Positions 26,757 to 38,027 of a stretch of DNA of 64,000 bases are shown piece by piece. Within the stretch, counting starts at the first letter, position 1, and the number at the start of each line of letters is the position of its first letter. A program made the position numbers and the translations under genes. Under the pieces are notes generated by a model. That model was not told the origin of the DNA and did no database searches. It worked only from the letters and a program-made list of their open reading frames with translations. This DNA comes from Halomonas sp. Bachu 37 (lineage in GTDB: Bacteria; Pseudomonadota; Gammaproteobacteria; Pseudomonadales; Halomonadaceae), in assembly GCF_039691755.1 (NCBI RefSeq), contig NZ_CP137552.1, forward strand, positions 124,001 to 188,000, read 5' to 3'.

Positions 26757-28537
26757 GTTTTCGCTCCTTTACCCGCATCGCCGTAGGCGCGTACAGCGGG
26801 GGCAGAAAAACGCGTGTCCACGGCCTGCCACTGCAGCTGGGCGGGTTCGTCGCCATTGAAATAGACCAGGCTGTGCTGCAGGTAGTCCACGTCGTTGCGT
26901 TCCTGCATGCCCTCGTCGAGCCGCTGATGCGCGCCCCGCGACTCCTTGCGATTCAAGGCCGAAAGGCATGACGCTTCGGCGATATCCAGACCGAAACCCA
27001 GTTCGAGGCAGAGCAGCAGTTCGGTGTTGTAGGCGTGGCTTTGATCCTGAAGCTGGATATCGTGATAGCGCTGTTTCAATTCTCGAATCTTGTCCAGCGA
27101 TGCCTGCATCCCATCGGCGGTGCGATAGATGCCGCAGCCGGTATCCATGCTCTGTACCATTTCACGCTTCAATTCGACCCAGCTTTCACTGCCCTTGGTC
27201 TGCTTTAGGCGTGTCAGCTTGTCGGCTTGCGCCTGGGCTTGCGGAGCCAATGCTTGCGGGTCGCTAAAGCCGGCGCCCGCGGCACGGCGGCTGGCTTGTT
27301 CTCCGGCCAGGCGACCGAATACCAAAAGCTCGGAAAGCGAATTGGAACCCAGGCGGTTGGCGCCGTGCAAACCGACCGAGGCGCACTCGCCAGCAGCATA
27401 GAGTCCCTTGATACTGGTTTCACAGTTGGCGTCGGTGTTGATTCCCCCCATGGTGTAGTGCAGTGCCGGCCGAATGGGAATGGGCTCGGTCACGGGGTCG
27501 ACATTCACGTACGCTTTCGCCAGCTCGCAGATAAAGGGCAGGCGCTCGTGGATGAAAGCCTTGCCTAGGTGGCGCAAGTCCAGATAAACCACGTCGCTGT
27601 CACCGTACTTGCCGGTGCGCCCCGCCTGCTGCTCCTGCCAGAACGCCTGCGACAGCTTGTCCCGCGGACCGAGCTCCATGTATTTGTTCTGCGGTTCGCC
27701 CAGCGGGGTTTCCGGCCCCAGGCCGTAATCCTGCAGATAGCGGTAACCGTCCTTGTTCAACAGTATGCCGCCTTCGCCACGACAGGCCTCGGTAATCAAC
27801 AGCCCCGAGCCCGGCAGACCGGTGGGGTGGAACTGGACGAACTCCATGTCGCGCAGGGCCACGCCGTGGCGATAGGCCATTGCCATGCCGTCGCCGGTGA
27901 CGATGCCGGCGTTGGTATTGAAACGGAAGAGTCGCCCCGCGCCACCCGTGGCCATGATGACCGACTTGGCGCGCAGCAAGGTCAATTCACCGGTTGCCAC
28001 CTGCAAGGCGATGACCCCGGCGATCTCGCCGTCGACCGTGGCGATGTCGAGTACGAAGTACTCATCCAGACGTTCGATTTCGGCATACTTCAACGATGTC
28101 TGGAACAATGTATGCAGCATGTGGAAGCCGGTCTTGTCCGCCGCGAACCAGGTGCGGGCGGTCTTCATTCCGCCGAAGCGGCGCACCTGAATCGAGCCAT
28201 CCGCCTGGCGGCTCCAGGGGCATCCCCAGTGCTCCATCTGCACCAGTTCGCGATAGGCATGGCGGACGAAATAGTCGACCACGCCCTGTTCGGCCAGCCA
28301 GTCGCCACCGGAAACGGTGTCGTCAAAGTGTGCTTCCAGCGTGTCGTCGGGACTGGTGACGCCGGCGGCCCCGCCTTCCGCCGCGACCGTGTGGGAGCGC
28401 ATCGGATACACCTTGGAGAGCAATACGATACGCTGTTGCAAACCCTCTTCGCGGGCATTTTCGGCAGCGGCAATGGCCGCACGTAGCCCGGCCCCTCCTC
28501 CACCCACGATAACGATGTCGAAGTCCTGTTGTTGCAT
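26753..28537 (-). CDS. frdA: Fumarate reductase flavoprotein subunit FrdA
   Basis: 594 residues. The N-terminal FAD-binding motif is [19 protein letters not shown]; the histidine for covalent FAD attachment is in [14 protein letters not shown] near residue 50. Active-site blocks include HPTGLPGSG and the HYTMGGI region; the C-terminal helical domain follows. The enzyme reduces fumarate to succinate using quinol in low-oxygen respiration. First gene of frdABCD, transcribed away from the DASS transporter across a 237-base regulatory region. Because order and anchor type match Frd, I prefer this to succinate dehydrogenase, but direction of catalysis in the cell is inferred. Confidence 0.92.
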   Translation of the reverse strand: MQQQDFDIVIVGGGGAGLRAAIAAAENAREEGLQQRIVLLSKVYPMRSHTVAAEGGAAGVTSPDDTLEAHFDDTVSGGDWLAEQGVVDYFVRHAYRELVQMEHWGCPWSRQADGSIQVRRFGGMKTARTWFAADKTGFHMLHTLFQTSLKYAEIERLDEYFVLDIATVDGEIAGVIALQVATGELTLLRAKSVIMATGGAGRLFRFNTNAGIVTGDGMAMAYRHGVALRDMEFVQFHPTGLPGSGLLITEACRGEGGILLNKDGYRYLQDYGLGPETPLGEPQNKYMELGPRDKLSQAFWQEQQAGRTGKYGDSDVVYLDLRHLGKAFIHERLPFICELAKAYVNVDPVTEPIPIRPALHYTMGGINTDANCETSIKGLYAAGECASVGLHGANRLGSNSLSELLVFGRLAGEQASRRAAGAGFSDPQALAPQAQAQADKLTRLKQTKGSESWVELKREMVQSMDTGCGIYRTADGMQASLDKIRELKQRYHDIQLQDQSHAYNTELLLCLELGFGLDIAEASCLSALNRKESRGAHQRLDEGMQERNDVDYLQHSLVYFNGDEPAQLQWQAVDTRFSAPAVRAYGDAGKGAKT

Positions 28538-28643
28538 GATATCTCTCGTCGGTTAGCTGCCGGCTAAGGGAAAGGAGCTTTAGCAAAGAGTGGCACAAGG
28601 CATCGTGCAACGACCATATGATGGTTGAAAAAATCAGGCTAAG

Positions 28644-28657
28644 TTGCTCTAGAGCAA
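28644..28657. promoter_or_regulatory. Candidate Crp/Fnr-family operator between frdA and the dicarboxylate transporter
   Basis: The sequence TTGCTCTAGAGCAA is a perfect 14-base palindrome with the TTGnT-N4-AnCAA layout of Fnr/Anr/Dnr sites (Fnr consensus TTGAT-N4-ATCAA). It lies about 107 bases before frdA and 118 bases before the transporter. A second dyad, TTGCGAG (28674-28680) with CTCGCAA (28697-28703), lies nearer the transporter. A Crp/Fnr regulator gene is about 5.5 kb away. Confidence 0.5.
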
Positions 28658-28774
28658 GCTTCCAGTCTGTTGTTTGCGAGGCCCTTTACTTTCTTTCTCG
28701 CAACTTTCTAGGATGGTATGCAGCGGTTGTAATGCGAACCATGCGTTCACTGTAGCTTTGAACTGGAAACTGCC

Positions 28775-30226
28775 ATGACCTCCCGACTTAAATTGCTTGC
28801 GCCGTTGATCGTCGCCCTCTGTGTGGCGCTCTTTCCCACGCCAGCGGGTCTCGACCCTCATGCCTGGTATTTCTTTGCCATCTTCCTGGGTGTCGTCGTC
28901 GGCTTGATCTTTGAACCTCTGCCGGGGGCGGTAATCGGCCTGATCGGTGTCGCCGTCGCTGCACTGCTGGCTCCATGGGTGCTTTTCTCCCCGGAGCAAC
29001 TGGCTGTGCCCGGATTCAATTCAGCCTCCAGCGCCTTTACCTGGGCGGTATCGGGTTTCACCAATTCGGTGGTGTGGTTGATCTTCGGCGCCTTCATGTT
29101 TGCCCTGGGGTACGAAAAGACCGGACTGGGCCGGCGCATTGCCCTGTGGCTGGTCAAGACGATGGGGCGGCGGACGCTGACCCTGGGGTATGCGGTAATG
29201 CTCGCCGACCTGGTGCTGGCACCGTTTACGCCATCCAATACCGCGCGTAGCGGCGGCACCATCTATCCGGTGGTGCGCAACCTGCCCGATCTCTACGACT
29301 CGCACCCGAACGACCCCAGCATGAAGCGCATGGGGAGCTTCCTGATGTGGACGGCGATCGTCTCGACCTGCATCACCAGTTCGCTTTTCCTGACCGCGCT
29401 GGCGCCCAATCTGCTGGCCGTCGCCTTGACCGAAAGCGCGACGAGTATCCGCATCGGCTGGGGCGAGTGGTTCATAGCGGTGGCACCAGTGGGCATACTG
29501 CTGCTCTTGCTGGCGCCACTGTTGTGCTACTGGCTGTGTCCGCCGGAAGTCAAATCGGGAAGTGCGGTATCCGACTGGGCAGCCGAGGAGCTCAAGAAAC
29601 TCGGCGGCCTGACCCGTAACGAAGTCATTCTGCTGTGCCTGGTGCTCATCGCGCTGGCCTTGTGGATATTCGCTGGCGACATGATCTCCTCGTCGTTGGT
29701 GGGGATACTCGTCATCTGTGTCATGCTGATTCTGGGAATTCTCAACTGGGACGACATTCTTTCCAACAAGGCGGCATGGAACACTTTCTTCTGGTTCGCG
29801 ACGCTGGTCGCCCTGGCCGGCGGGCTCAACCAGGTCGGTTTCGTGGGGTGGTTCGGCAATATGGTCGGTGGCCGTATCAGCCACTTCGACCCGCTGGTGG
29901 CGATGATAGCGCTGACGGCCATCTTCTATCTGCTGCACTACTTCTTTGCCAGTGTCACTGCCCACACCACTGCGCTACTGCCGGTCATGTTGGCGGCGGC
30001 ATCCGGTATTCCCGGTATCGACATGCACATGTTCGTACTGATGCTGCTACCGACACTGGGGATCATGGGGATTCTTACGCCGTACGGTACAGGGCCGAGT
30101 CCCGTCTACTACGGCAGTGGTTATTTACCCGGCCCGCTATGGTGGCGGCTCGGGGCGATCTTCGGCTTGCTGTTCCTGGTCGCCTGGCTTGCCATCGGGG
30201 TTCCCTGGCTGGCTCTGATTCTATAA
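28775..30226 (+). CDS. DASS-family dicarboxylate transporter (fumarate/succinate or tartrate/succinate exchanger type)
   Basis: 483 residues, about twelve membrane segments, very close in length to the enteric CitT/TtdT exchangers. Family blocks are FTPSNTARSGGTIYPVVRNLP with the SNT substrate/sodium motif near residue 153 and the second repeat SVTAHTTALLPVM plus GILTPYGTGPSPVYYGSGY. Divergent from frdABCD, it probably brings in fumarate, malate or a related dicarboxylate and expels the succinate formed, an inference from context. A near-perfect match to CitT would instead mean citrate/succinate exchange; sequence alone does not decide. Confidence 0.87.
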   Translation: MTSRLKLLAPLIVALCVALFPTPAGLDPHAWYFFAIFLGVVVGLIFEPLPGAVIGLIGVAVAALLAPWVLFSPEQLAVPGFNSASSAFTWAVSGFTNSVVWLIFGAFMFALGYEKTGLGRRIALWLVKTMGRRTLTLGYAVMLADLVLAPFTPSNTARSGGTIYPVVRNLPDLYDSHPNDPSMKRMGSFLMWTAIVSTCITSSLFLTALAPNLLAVALTESATSIRIGWGEWFIAVAPVGILLLLLAPLLCYWLCPPEVKSGSAVSDWAAEELKKLGGLTRNEVILLCLVLIALALWIFAGDMISSSLVGILVICVMLILGILNWDDILSNKAAWNTFFWFATLVALAGGLNQVGFVGWFGNMVGGRISHFDPLVAMIALTAIFYLLHYFFASVTAHTTALLPVMLAAASGIPGIDMHMFVLMLLPTLGIMGILTPYGTGPSPVYYGSGYLPGPLWWRLGAIFGLLFLVAWLAIGVPWLALIL

Positions 30227-30253
30227 TCACTGTTCGTTCCTCTCGCGTTATGC

Positions 30254-30288
30254 CATCAAGCACGGCTCTGTATGAGCCGTGCTTGATG
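30254..30288 (+). terminator. Perfect 15-bp hairpin after the dicarboxylate transporter
   Basis: CATCAAGCACGGCTC (30254-30268) pairs perfectly with GAGCCGTGCTTGATG (30274-30288) around TGTAT. There is no T-tract, so it may be an RNA-stabilising or Rho-assisted structure or a repeated palindrome. It lies 28 bases after the stop and 66 bases before ubiT. Confidence 0.55.
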
Positions 30289-30353
30289 CACGTCAGCGTG
30301 TCGTCCTGTCCCGGCGGTTAGCATGCGATGACTTGTTCTCAGGAGTCACCATC

Positions 30354-30827
30354 ATGCTTACCGCCTTGCCTTTACCCCCACCGCCGGCCGCCTTGCTGCG
30401 TAGAATCGATGCGCAAGTCCCGTTGACGTTCAAGCGCCGCCTGCTACTGCCGTTGCTCAACCGTGTATTTGCCGAACCCTTGGCGGAAGGGGAGTTCGAT
30501 GCCCTTGAGGACCGGCGTGTCTCGCTGATGGTGGAGGATCTGGGAATTCGTCTGACGCTCACGTTGCAAGATGCGCAATTCCAGTTCACCGCCCAGCCAG
30601 GAGAGGCCACGATTCGGGGCGGATGGCGCGAGTTCCTGTGTCTGGCGACACGCCGGGAGGACCCGGACGGCCTGTTTTTCCAGCGCCGCCTGTCGATCGA
30701 GGGCGATACGGAGTTGGGTTTGCAGGTGAAGAATCTGCTGGACGCACAAGAAGCGGATCTCACCCAGGGCCTGCCCGGCCAGTTGTTGCTCAAGCTGGAT
30801 GCCTGGGCACAGCAGCGCCAACGATAG
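30354..30827 (+). CDS. ubiT: SCP2-domain protein UbiT (oxygen-independent ubiquinone synthesis)
   Basis: 157 residues from the ATG at 30354, with AGGAG at 30341-30345; the frame is open upstream without a better start. One SCP2 lipid-binding domain. The block ATRREDPDGLFFQRRLSIEG followed by DTELGLQVKNLLDA is essentially that of enteric YhbT/UbiT. UbiT works with UbiU and UbiV in oxygen-independent ubiquinone synthesis, probably carrying the quinone precursor. ubiU and ubiV are not in this window. Its company (fumarate reductase, moeA-moaA, Crp/Fnr regulator) fits an anaerobic role. Confidence 0.88.
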   Translation: MLTALPLPPPPAALLRRIDAQVPLTFKRRLLLPLLNRVFAEPLAEGEFDALEDRRVSLMVEDLGIRLTLTLQDAQFQFTAQPGEATIRGGWREFLCLATRREDPDGLFFQRRLSIEGDTELGLQVKNLLDAQEADLTQGLPGQLLLKLDAWAQQRQR

Positions 30828-30874
30828 CCATGTCATATATAGTGGCTGCGACAAGTTGGTTCTAGGAGAAGCCC

Positions 30875-32122
30875 ATGCAACATATCTGTGACCAGACCGC
30901 GCGGGGCATGCTGGATATTTTCGAGGCTCGCCGTCGCATGACTGCGGCGGCCAGGGCGCTCCAGGAATTCGAGATCGTGCCACTGGAAGCGGCTCTGGGG
31001 CGAGTCCTGGGCGAAGCGGTAAGCGCCGAGCACGACTCGCCCGGGGTGGATAACAGCGCCATGGACGGTTATGCCCTGCGCCTGGCCGACATGACCCCGG
31101 CGGGGCTGCCGGTAGTGCAGCGCATTCCTGCAGGCGCTGACGTGACCGCCTTGCCGCCGGGCGGGGCGGCGCGCATTTTCACCGGCGCTCCGTTACCCCA
31201 AGGGGCGGACTGTGTCGTTGCCCAGGAACAGGCATGGCTGGATGAGAAAGAACGGCTGCATCTCGACGCGGAACTGGCCAAGGGCGCCAATATTCGCCGC
31301 CGGGGAGAAGAGATCCGCCGGGGAGAGCCGTTATTGCCTGCGGGTAAAGTGCTCACACCTGCGGTCACCGCACTTCTTGCCGCGCAAGGTATCGCTCAAG
31401 TATGCGTGACCCGGCGCTTGAAGGTGGCGCTGTTTTCGACCGGCGACGAGCTGATCGAGCCGGGTGAGCCGTGTCGTCCTGGGCAGGTCTACAACAGTAA
31501 CGCCGCAATGCTGCAGGCGCTTCTCGCCGAGCAGCACTGCGAGGTGGTCGCTCGAGAGAAGCTGGTCGATAACCCTGATGCCGTGGATGACGCTTTCGCC
31601 CGGGCGCGTGAACAAGCCGATCTGGTGGTATGCAGCGGCGGGGTTTCGGTGGGTGAAGAGGACCATGTACGCGGTGCCATCGAGCGACAGGGCGGTATCG
31701 TCTTCCATGGCGTGGCGATGAAACCCGGCAAGCCCTTTGCGTTCGGCTGGCTGGGGGAGTCGCTGGAACGCGGCACCGCGCTGATCGGCCTGCCCGGGAA
31801 TCCGGTGGGGGCGCTGGTGGGGTGGCAACTGCTCGCCCTGCCTTTCGTCCATGGCTGCCAGGGGCGTATTCCCGACGAGCTGATGCATTTCAGCGTGGAG
31901 TCAGGGTTCGAGACGAAGGCCAACAAGGCGCGCCGTGAACTATTGCGGGTGCGCCTGGACTGGTCGCAAGGCAAGCCGGTGGCGTACCCGACCGGAGGGC
32001 AGGGGTCGCATATGCTAGGCGCGGCGGCAGCAGCGGATGGCTATTTGCTGATGGAGGTTGAAGAACCGATAAAGAAAGGCCATGGTTATGAGTACATTCC
32101 TCTTAGCCAGTTCTCATCATGA
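30875..32122 (+). CDS. moeA: Molybdopterin molybdenumtransferase MoeA
   Basis: 415 residues. Blocks: [16 protein letters not shown] near residue 55, [13 protein letters not shown], the MoCF domain [11 protein letters not shown] and [12 protein letters not shown], and [13 protein letters not shown]. MoeA inserts molybdate into adenylylated molybdopterin in the cytoplasm. GGAGAAGCC precedes the ATG. It overlaps moaA by four bases. The product would be used by the molybdenum aldehyde oxidase encoded 10 kb downstream, among other enzymes. Confidence 0.95.
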   Translation: MQHICDQTARGMLDIFEARRRMTAAARALQEFEIVPLEAALGRVLGEAVSAEHDSPGVDNSAMDGYALRLADMTPAGLPVVQRIPAGADVTALPPGGAARIFTGAPLPQGADCVVAQEQAWLDEKERLHLDAELAKGANIRRRGEEIRRGEPLLPAGKVLTPAVTALLAAQGIAQVCVTRRLKVALFSTGDELIEPGEPCRPGQVYNSNAAMLQALLAEQHCEVVAREKLVDNPDAVDDAFARAREQADLVVCSGGVSVGEEDHVRGAIERQGGIVFHGVAMKPGKPFAFGWLGESLERGTALIGLPGNPVGALVGWQLLALPFVHGCQGRIPDELMHFSVESGFETKANKARRELLRVRLDWSQGKPVAYPTGGQGSHMLGAAAAADGYLLMEVEEPIKKGHGYEYIPLSQFSS

Positions 32123-33105
32123 AACTTGTCGATGGTTTCGGCCGTACGATTCGCTATGTTCGGCTATCGGTCACCGACCGCTGCGATTTTCGCTGTGTGT
32201 ACTGCATGGCGGAGGACATGACCTTTCTGCCGCGGGCGCAAGTACTGACGCTGGAAGAGATCGCAACCTTGTCGCAGGCGTTCATCGATCTGGGGGTCGA
32301 AAAGATACGCCTTACCGGAGGCGAACCGCTGGTGCGCAGCGGCATTGGCAGCCTGGTCGAACAGATCGGCCAGATGGATGGGCTGCGCGATTTCGCCATG
32401 ACCACCAACGGCGCGGGGCTGGACAAGCACGCCCAACGCCTGCGCGATGGCGGCCTGCAGCGTCTCAATATCAGTCTCGATACACTGGTGCCGGAGCGAT
32501 TCCGCCGCCTGACTCGTACTGGCGAGCTGGAAAAGGTGCTGACTGGAATACGCGCCGCCCAGTCAGCCGGGTTCGAACGCATCAAGTTGAATGCGGTCAT
32601 TCTCCAGGGGCGCAACGACGATGAGGTGCTGGATCTGGTCGAATTCGCCCGCCGCGAACACCTCGATATCAGTTTCATCGAGGAGATGCCCCTGGGCCAG
32701 GATATCGAGCACAATCGCGCCGAAACGTTCTGTTCCAGCGATACGGTGCGCGAGATCGTGGAGTCGCGTCATGCGCTGCTGCCTACCACGGAAAGCACAC
32801 TAGGCCCGTCGCGCTATTATCGAATGAACGATAGCGACACGCGCATCGGCTTCATTTCGCCGCATAGCCACAATTTTTGCGATGCCTGCAATCGCGTGCG
32901 AGTGACGGTGGAAGGTCGTTTGCTGCTGTGCCTGGGAAATGAACACTCCGTCGACCTGCGTGCGGTGATGCGCCGCCACCCCGGCGATCAGGGGCGTCTG
33001 CAACAGGCCATCATCGATGCCATGGCACTCAAGCCGGAGCGGCACCACTTTACTACTGACGGTGAAGAGCAAGTGGTGCGATTCATGAACATGACGGGTG
33101 GTTGA
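32119..33105 (+). CDS. moaA: GTP 3',8-cyclase MoaA
   Basis: 328 residues, radical-SAM enzyme that starts molybdopterin synthesis from GTP. The N-terminal cluster motif is CDFRCVYC near residue 24-31, and the C-terminal cluster cysteines are in [13 protein letters not shown] plus LLLCLG. The last residues are MTGG, the conserved Gly-Gly tail needed for activity. ATGA overlap with moeA. moaC/B/D/E are not in the window. Confidence 0.96.
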   Translation: MKLVDGFGRTIRYVRLSVTDRCDFRCVYCMAEDMTFLPRAQVLTLEEIATLSQAFIDLGVEKIRLTGGEPLVRSGIGSLVEQIGQMDGLRDFAMTTNGAGLDKHAQRLRDGGLQRLNISLDTLVPERFRRLTRTGELEKVLTGIRAAQSAGFERIKLNAVILQGRNDDEVLDLVEFARREHLDISFIEEMPLGQDIEHNRAETFCSSDTVREIVESRHALLPTTESTLGPSRYYRMNDSDTRIGFISPHSHNFCDACNRVRVTVEGRLLLCLGNEHSVDLRAVMRRHPGDQGRLQQAIIDAMALKPERHHFTTDGEEQVVRFMNMTGG

Positions 33106-33150
33106 CCACCGGCCCGCTTATCCCTTTCCGAGCTCTGGTGGAGGCGAGGC

Positions 33151-33918
33151 ATGAGCCTTTTGGCCTTTCTGCAAGGCCTGTCGCCGCTGGAAGGATGGCT
33201 GAACGGCGCATTGATTGTGCTTTCCATCCTGACCTCGGGAATGAGTGCCGCCGTCGGGATCGGAGGCGGCACGCTGCTTATCATCACCATGGCACAAGTC
33301 ATGCCGGCTGCGGCGTTGATCCCCGTCCACGGCATGGTACAACTTGGTTCCAATGTCGGGCGGGCTACACTGACCTGGCGTCATGTAGATTGGGCGTTGA
33401 TGTCGGCGTTTCTGCCGGGTGTGGTGATCGGGGCACTGGTGGCGGCGTGGCTGATGGTGCGCTTGCCCGCCGGTGTGCTTGAGCTGTGTATTGCCGCTTT
33501 CGTGCTGCTGTCGTGTTGGGGGCCTGCGCTTCCGCACAAGGCGCTGGGCTGGGGAACCACCCTGATGGCCGGCGCCGCCACGACACTTATCTCCAGCCTG
33601 GTGGGGGCAAGCGGCCCGGTGGTGGCGGCTTTCGTCAAGCACAGCCAGACTACCCGGCTGGCGCGTGTCGCCACCTTTTCCGCCTGCATGAGCTTCCAGC
33701 ACCTGACCAAGGCGTTTGTATTCGGCGTCGCCGGGTTTGTCTTTCACGAGTGGCTGGGGCTGATGGTGGCGATGGTACTGGCCGGCCTCGTCGGCACCTG
33801 GCTGGGCCTCAAGCTTCTGCGGCGCTTGAGCGAACAGCGCTTCGATGCGCTGTTCAAATGGGTGCTCACGCTGCTGGCTCTGCGCCTGGGGTGGCTGGGT
33901 ATCGAGCGTCTGGGCTAG
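33151..33918 (+). CDS. TSUP (TauE/SafE) family membrane permease
   Basis: 255 residues, about seven to eight membrane segments in two repeats. The first repeat has SAAVGIGGGTLLIITMAQVMP and the second has ATTLISSLVGASGPVVAAFVKH, both typical of the family that exports or imports sulfite, sulfonates and related anions. GGAGG precedes the ATG. It follows moaA by 45 bases and may be in the same transcript. Substrate unknown. Its TAG stop lies in the CTAG at the left end of the hairpin element at 33915. Confidence 0.88.
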   Translation: MSLLAFLQGLSPLEGWLNGALIVLSILTSGMSAAVGIGGGTLLIITMAQVMPAAALIPVHGMVQLGSNVGRATLTWRHVDWALMSAFLPGVVIGALVAAWLMVRLPAGVLELCIAAFVLLSCWGPALPHKALGWGTTLMAGAATTLISSLVGASGPVVAAFVKHSQTTRLARVATFSACMSFQHLTKAFVFGVAGFVFHEWLGLMVAMVLAGLVGTWLGLKLLRRLSEQRFDALFKWVLTLLALRLGWLGIERLG

Positions 33919-34059
33919 GCTTTGTACGAAAACTGCCTGCGCTCGACAATACGGCGTTAAAAATCAACTCAAAATGCTCATTTACACCCGTAAACTCCGC
34001 TTTCTCATTGATTTTTGCCTTGTCTAGTCTTCGCTCGCCGACTTTTCGTACAAAGCTAG
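33915..34059. repeat. Long-hairpin element with terminal inverted repeats, flanked by CTAG
   Basis: CTTTGTACGAAAA (33920-33932) and TTTTCGTACAAAG (34043-34055) are a perfect 13-base inverted pair. Inside, AAAAATCAA (33959-33967) pairs with TTGATTTTT (34008-34016), and TTTAC (33981-33985) with GTAAA (33990-33994) closes an ACCC loop. The whole 136-base stretch can therefore fold on itself with interruptions. CTAG is present just outside both ends (33915-33918 and 34056-34059) and supplies the TAG stops of both convergent genes. It looks like a MITE-like or REP-like dispersed element and may act as a bidirectional terminator. Confidence 0.65.
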
Positions 34060-34823
34060 TCCTCGCAAATAGCGACGTCCTGGTTATAAGGGGAGAAGAG
34101 AGGACGCATGCTGTCGGTCAGGTAGCAATCGCTGAACTCACCCTCGCAGGCCAGGGCGTCAAGGTCGGGAATGACGATCTGGTGACGTTCGCGATGTATC
34201 AGGTTGTCTTCACCCAACGACGTAAATGTCCTGCTGATGTGTACCGGGCTCAACCCGAGGATATCCGCCAACTGCTCCTGGGAAAGCGGCAGGCGGAACT
34301 CCGAAGTGTCGTCTGCGTTAGTCTGGCGCAGACGCAGGAAGGTCTCATGCAGAAAATGCGCCAGTTTCTGCCGTGCGCTACGTCTTGCCAGGGTTACCAG
34401 ACGTTCGGTGAGCAGCGCTTGCTGTCGGCTGGAAATGGCGAACATCACCGAGGTCAACTTGAGCGAATCGCGGAAAAGGTCGAGCATGTGCTGGTGAGGA
34501 AAATGGCATACCACGCCATCCTCGATCATCTTGACGTTATCCATCCGCTTGGAGAAGGCGAACTCGCGCAAGCCGATGATATCGCCGGGCAAGTAGACTT
34601 CGAGTATCTGTCGGTTGCCGTTTTCCAGGTGACGATAGGAGTAGGCCCAACCGCTGCGCAAGGTGCAGAACTCATTGGCTTCGTCGCCTTCCTCCCACAA
34701 TGTTTGGCCGGCCTTGCATTTGGTCGGACTTCGTTCAAGCGAGCTCAGCAATTTCTTCTCTTCATCCGTCAGCACACAATAATGGCTGAAGTGACGAATG
34801 ATACAGCTCTCTTCCTGGCTCAT
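34056..34823 (-). CDS. Crp/Fnr-family transcriptional regulator
   Basis: 255 residues from the ATG at 34823, with GGGGAGG upstream; a TTG at 34868 would add 15 residues but has no ribosome site. N-terminal cyclic-nucleotide-type beta-barrel (AGQTLWEEGDEANEFCTLRSG, YLPGDIIGL), long dimer helix, and C-terminal winged helix-turn-helix LSQEQLADILGLSPVHISRTF. Cysteines near the N-terminus (ESCIIRHFSHYC) do not match the four-cysteine Fnr cluster pattern, so oxygen sensing is unproven. Convergent with the TSUP gene. It could control the neighbouring low-oxygen genes; this is inference. Confidence 0.9.
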   Translation of the reverse strand: MSQEESCIIRHFSHYCVLTDEEKKLLSSLERSPTKCKAGQTLWEEGDEANEFCTLRSGWAYSYRHLENGNRQILEVYLPGDIIGLREFAFSKRMDNVKMIEDGVVCHFPHQHMLDLFRDSLKLTSVMFAISSRQQALLTERLVTLARRSARQKLAHFLHETFLRLRQTNADDTSEFRLPLSQEQLADILGLSPVHISRTFTSLGEDNLIHRERHQIVIPDLDALACEGEFSDCYLTDSMRPLFSPYNQDVAICED

Positions 34824-34891
34824 GCTCTTCGCCGCCTCCCCGAAAAGGTCATTGCCGAACCGGCACAAATCTCTGAAACGGTTGAAAAACC

Positions 34892-34920
34892 ATTATCCAA
34901 GGTAATATCGGCGATGTCAG
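34892..34920 (-). promoter_or_regulatory. Sigma-70-type promoter for the Crp/Fnr regulator
   Basis: On the minus strand CTGACA (34915-34920) and GATAAT (34892-34897) are separated by exactly 17 bases. The expected start of transcription is near 34884, about 60 bases before the regulator's ATG. Confidence 0.6.
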
Positions 34921-34978
34921 CTGTTTATTAGCTCCTGAAATGGCGCGGAGCGGGCCGGTATGGACCACCGCGGACAAG

Positions 34979-37819
<2,841 letters not shown>

Positions 37820-37849
37820 CAATACCTCGTAACGCACGGCAAAAGATCG

Positions 37850-37879
37850 ATTATACGTGTCTAAGGGGGTGGGCGGCAA
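37850..37879 (-). promoter_or_regulatory. Candidate uvrA promoter
   Basis: The minus strand has a perfect TATAAT (37850-37855) with TTGCCG (37874-37879) 18 bases upstream. It lies about 30 bases before the uvrA start codon. Confidence 0.5.
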
Positions 37880-38027
37880 AGCGAGCCCCGCCGCGGTATG
37901 ACGCCGCGGGCGTTCCTTGTTAAGCGTCAAACCGCTAGAATGAGGGGTTAATTCCACGGCTTTCGGTCATGAATTACCGCCAAGGCCATTCGTGGCTTTT
38001 CCCCCTTCCAACCAGAAATAGGGTGAT

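Noticed and set aside
28624..28637. TTGAAAAAATCAGG as an Fnr box before frdA
   Set aside because: TTGA and TCA are one base too close for the Fnr spacing and the right half-site is wrong; the nearby perfect palindrome at 28644 is a better candidate.
37820..38027. LexA (SOS) box between uvrA and the MFS gene or before ssb
   Set aside because: No CTGT-N8-ACAG sequence found in either upstream region.
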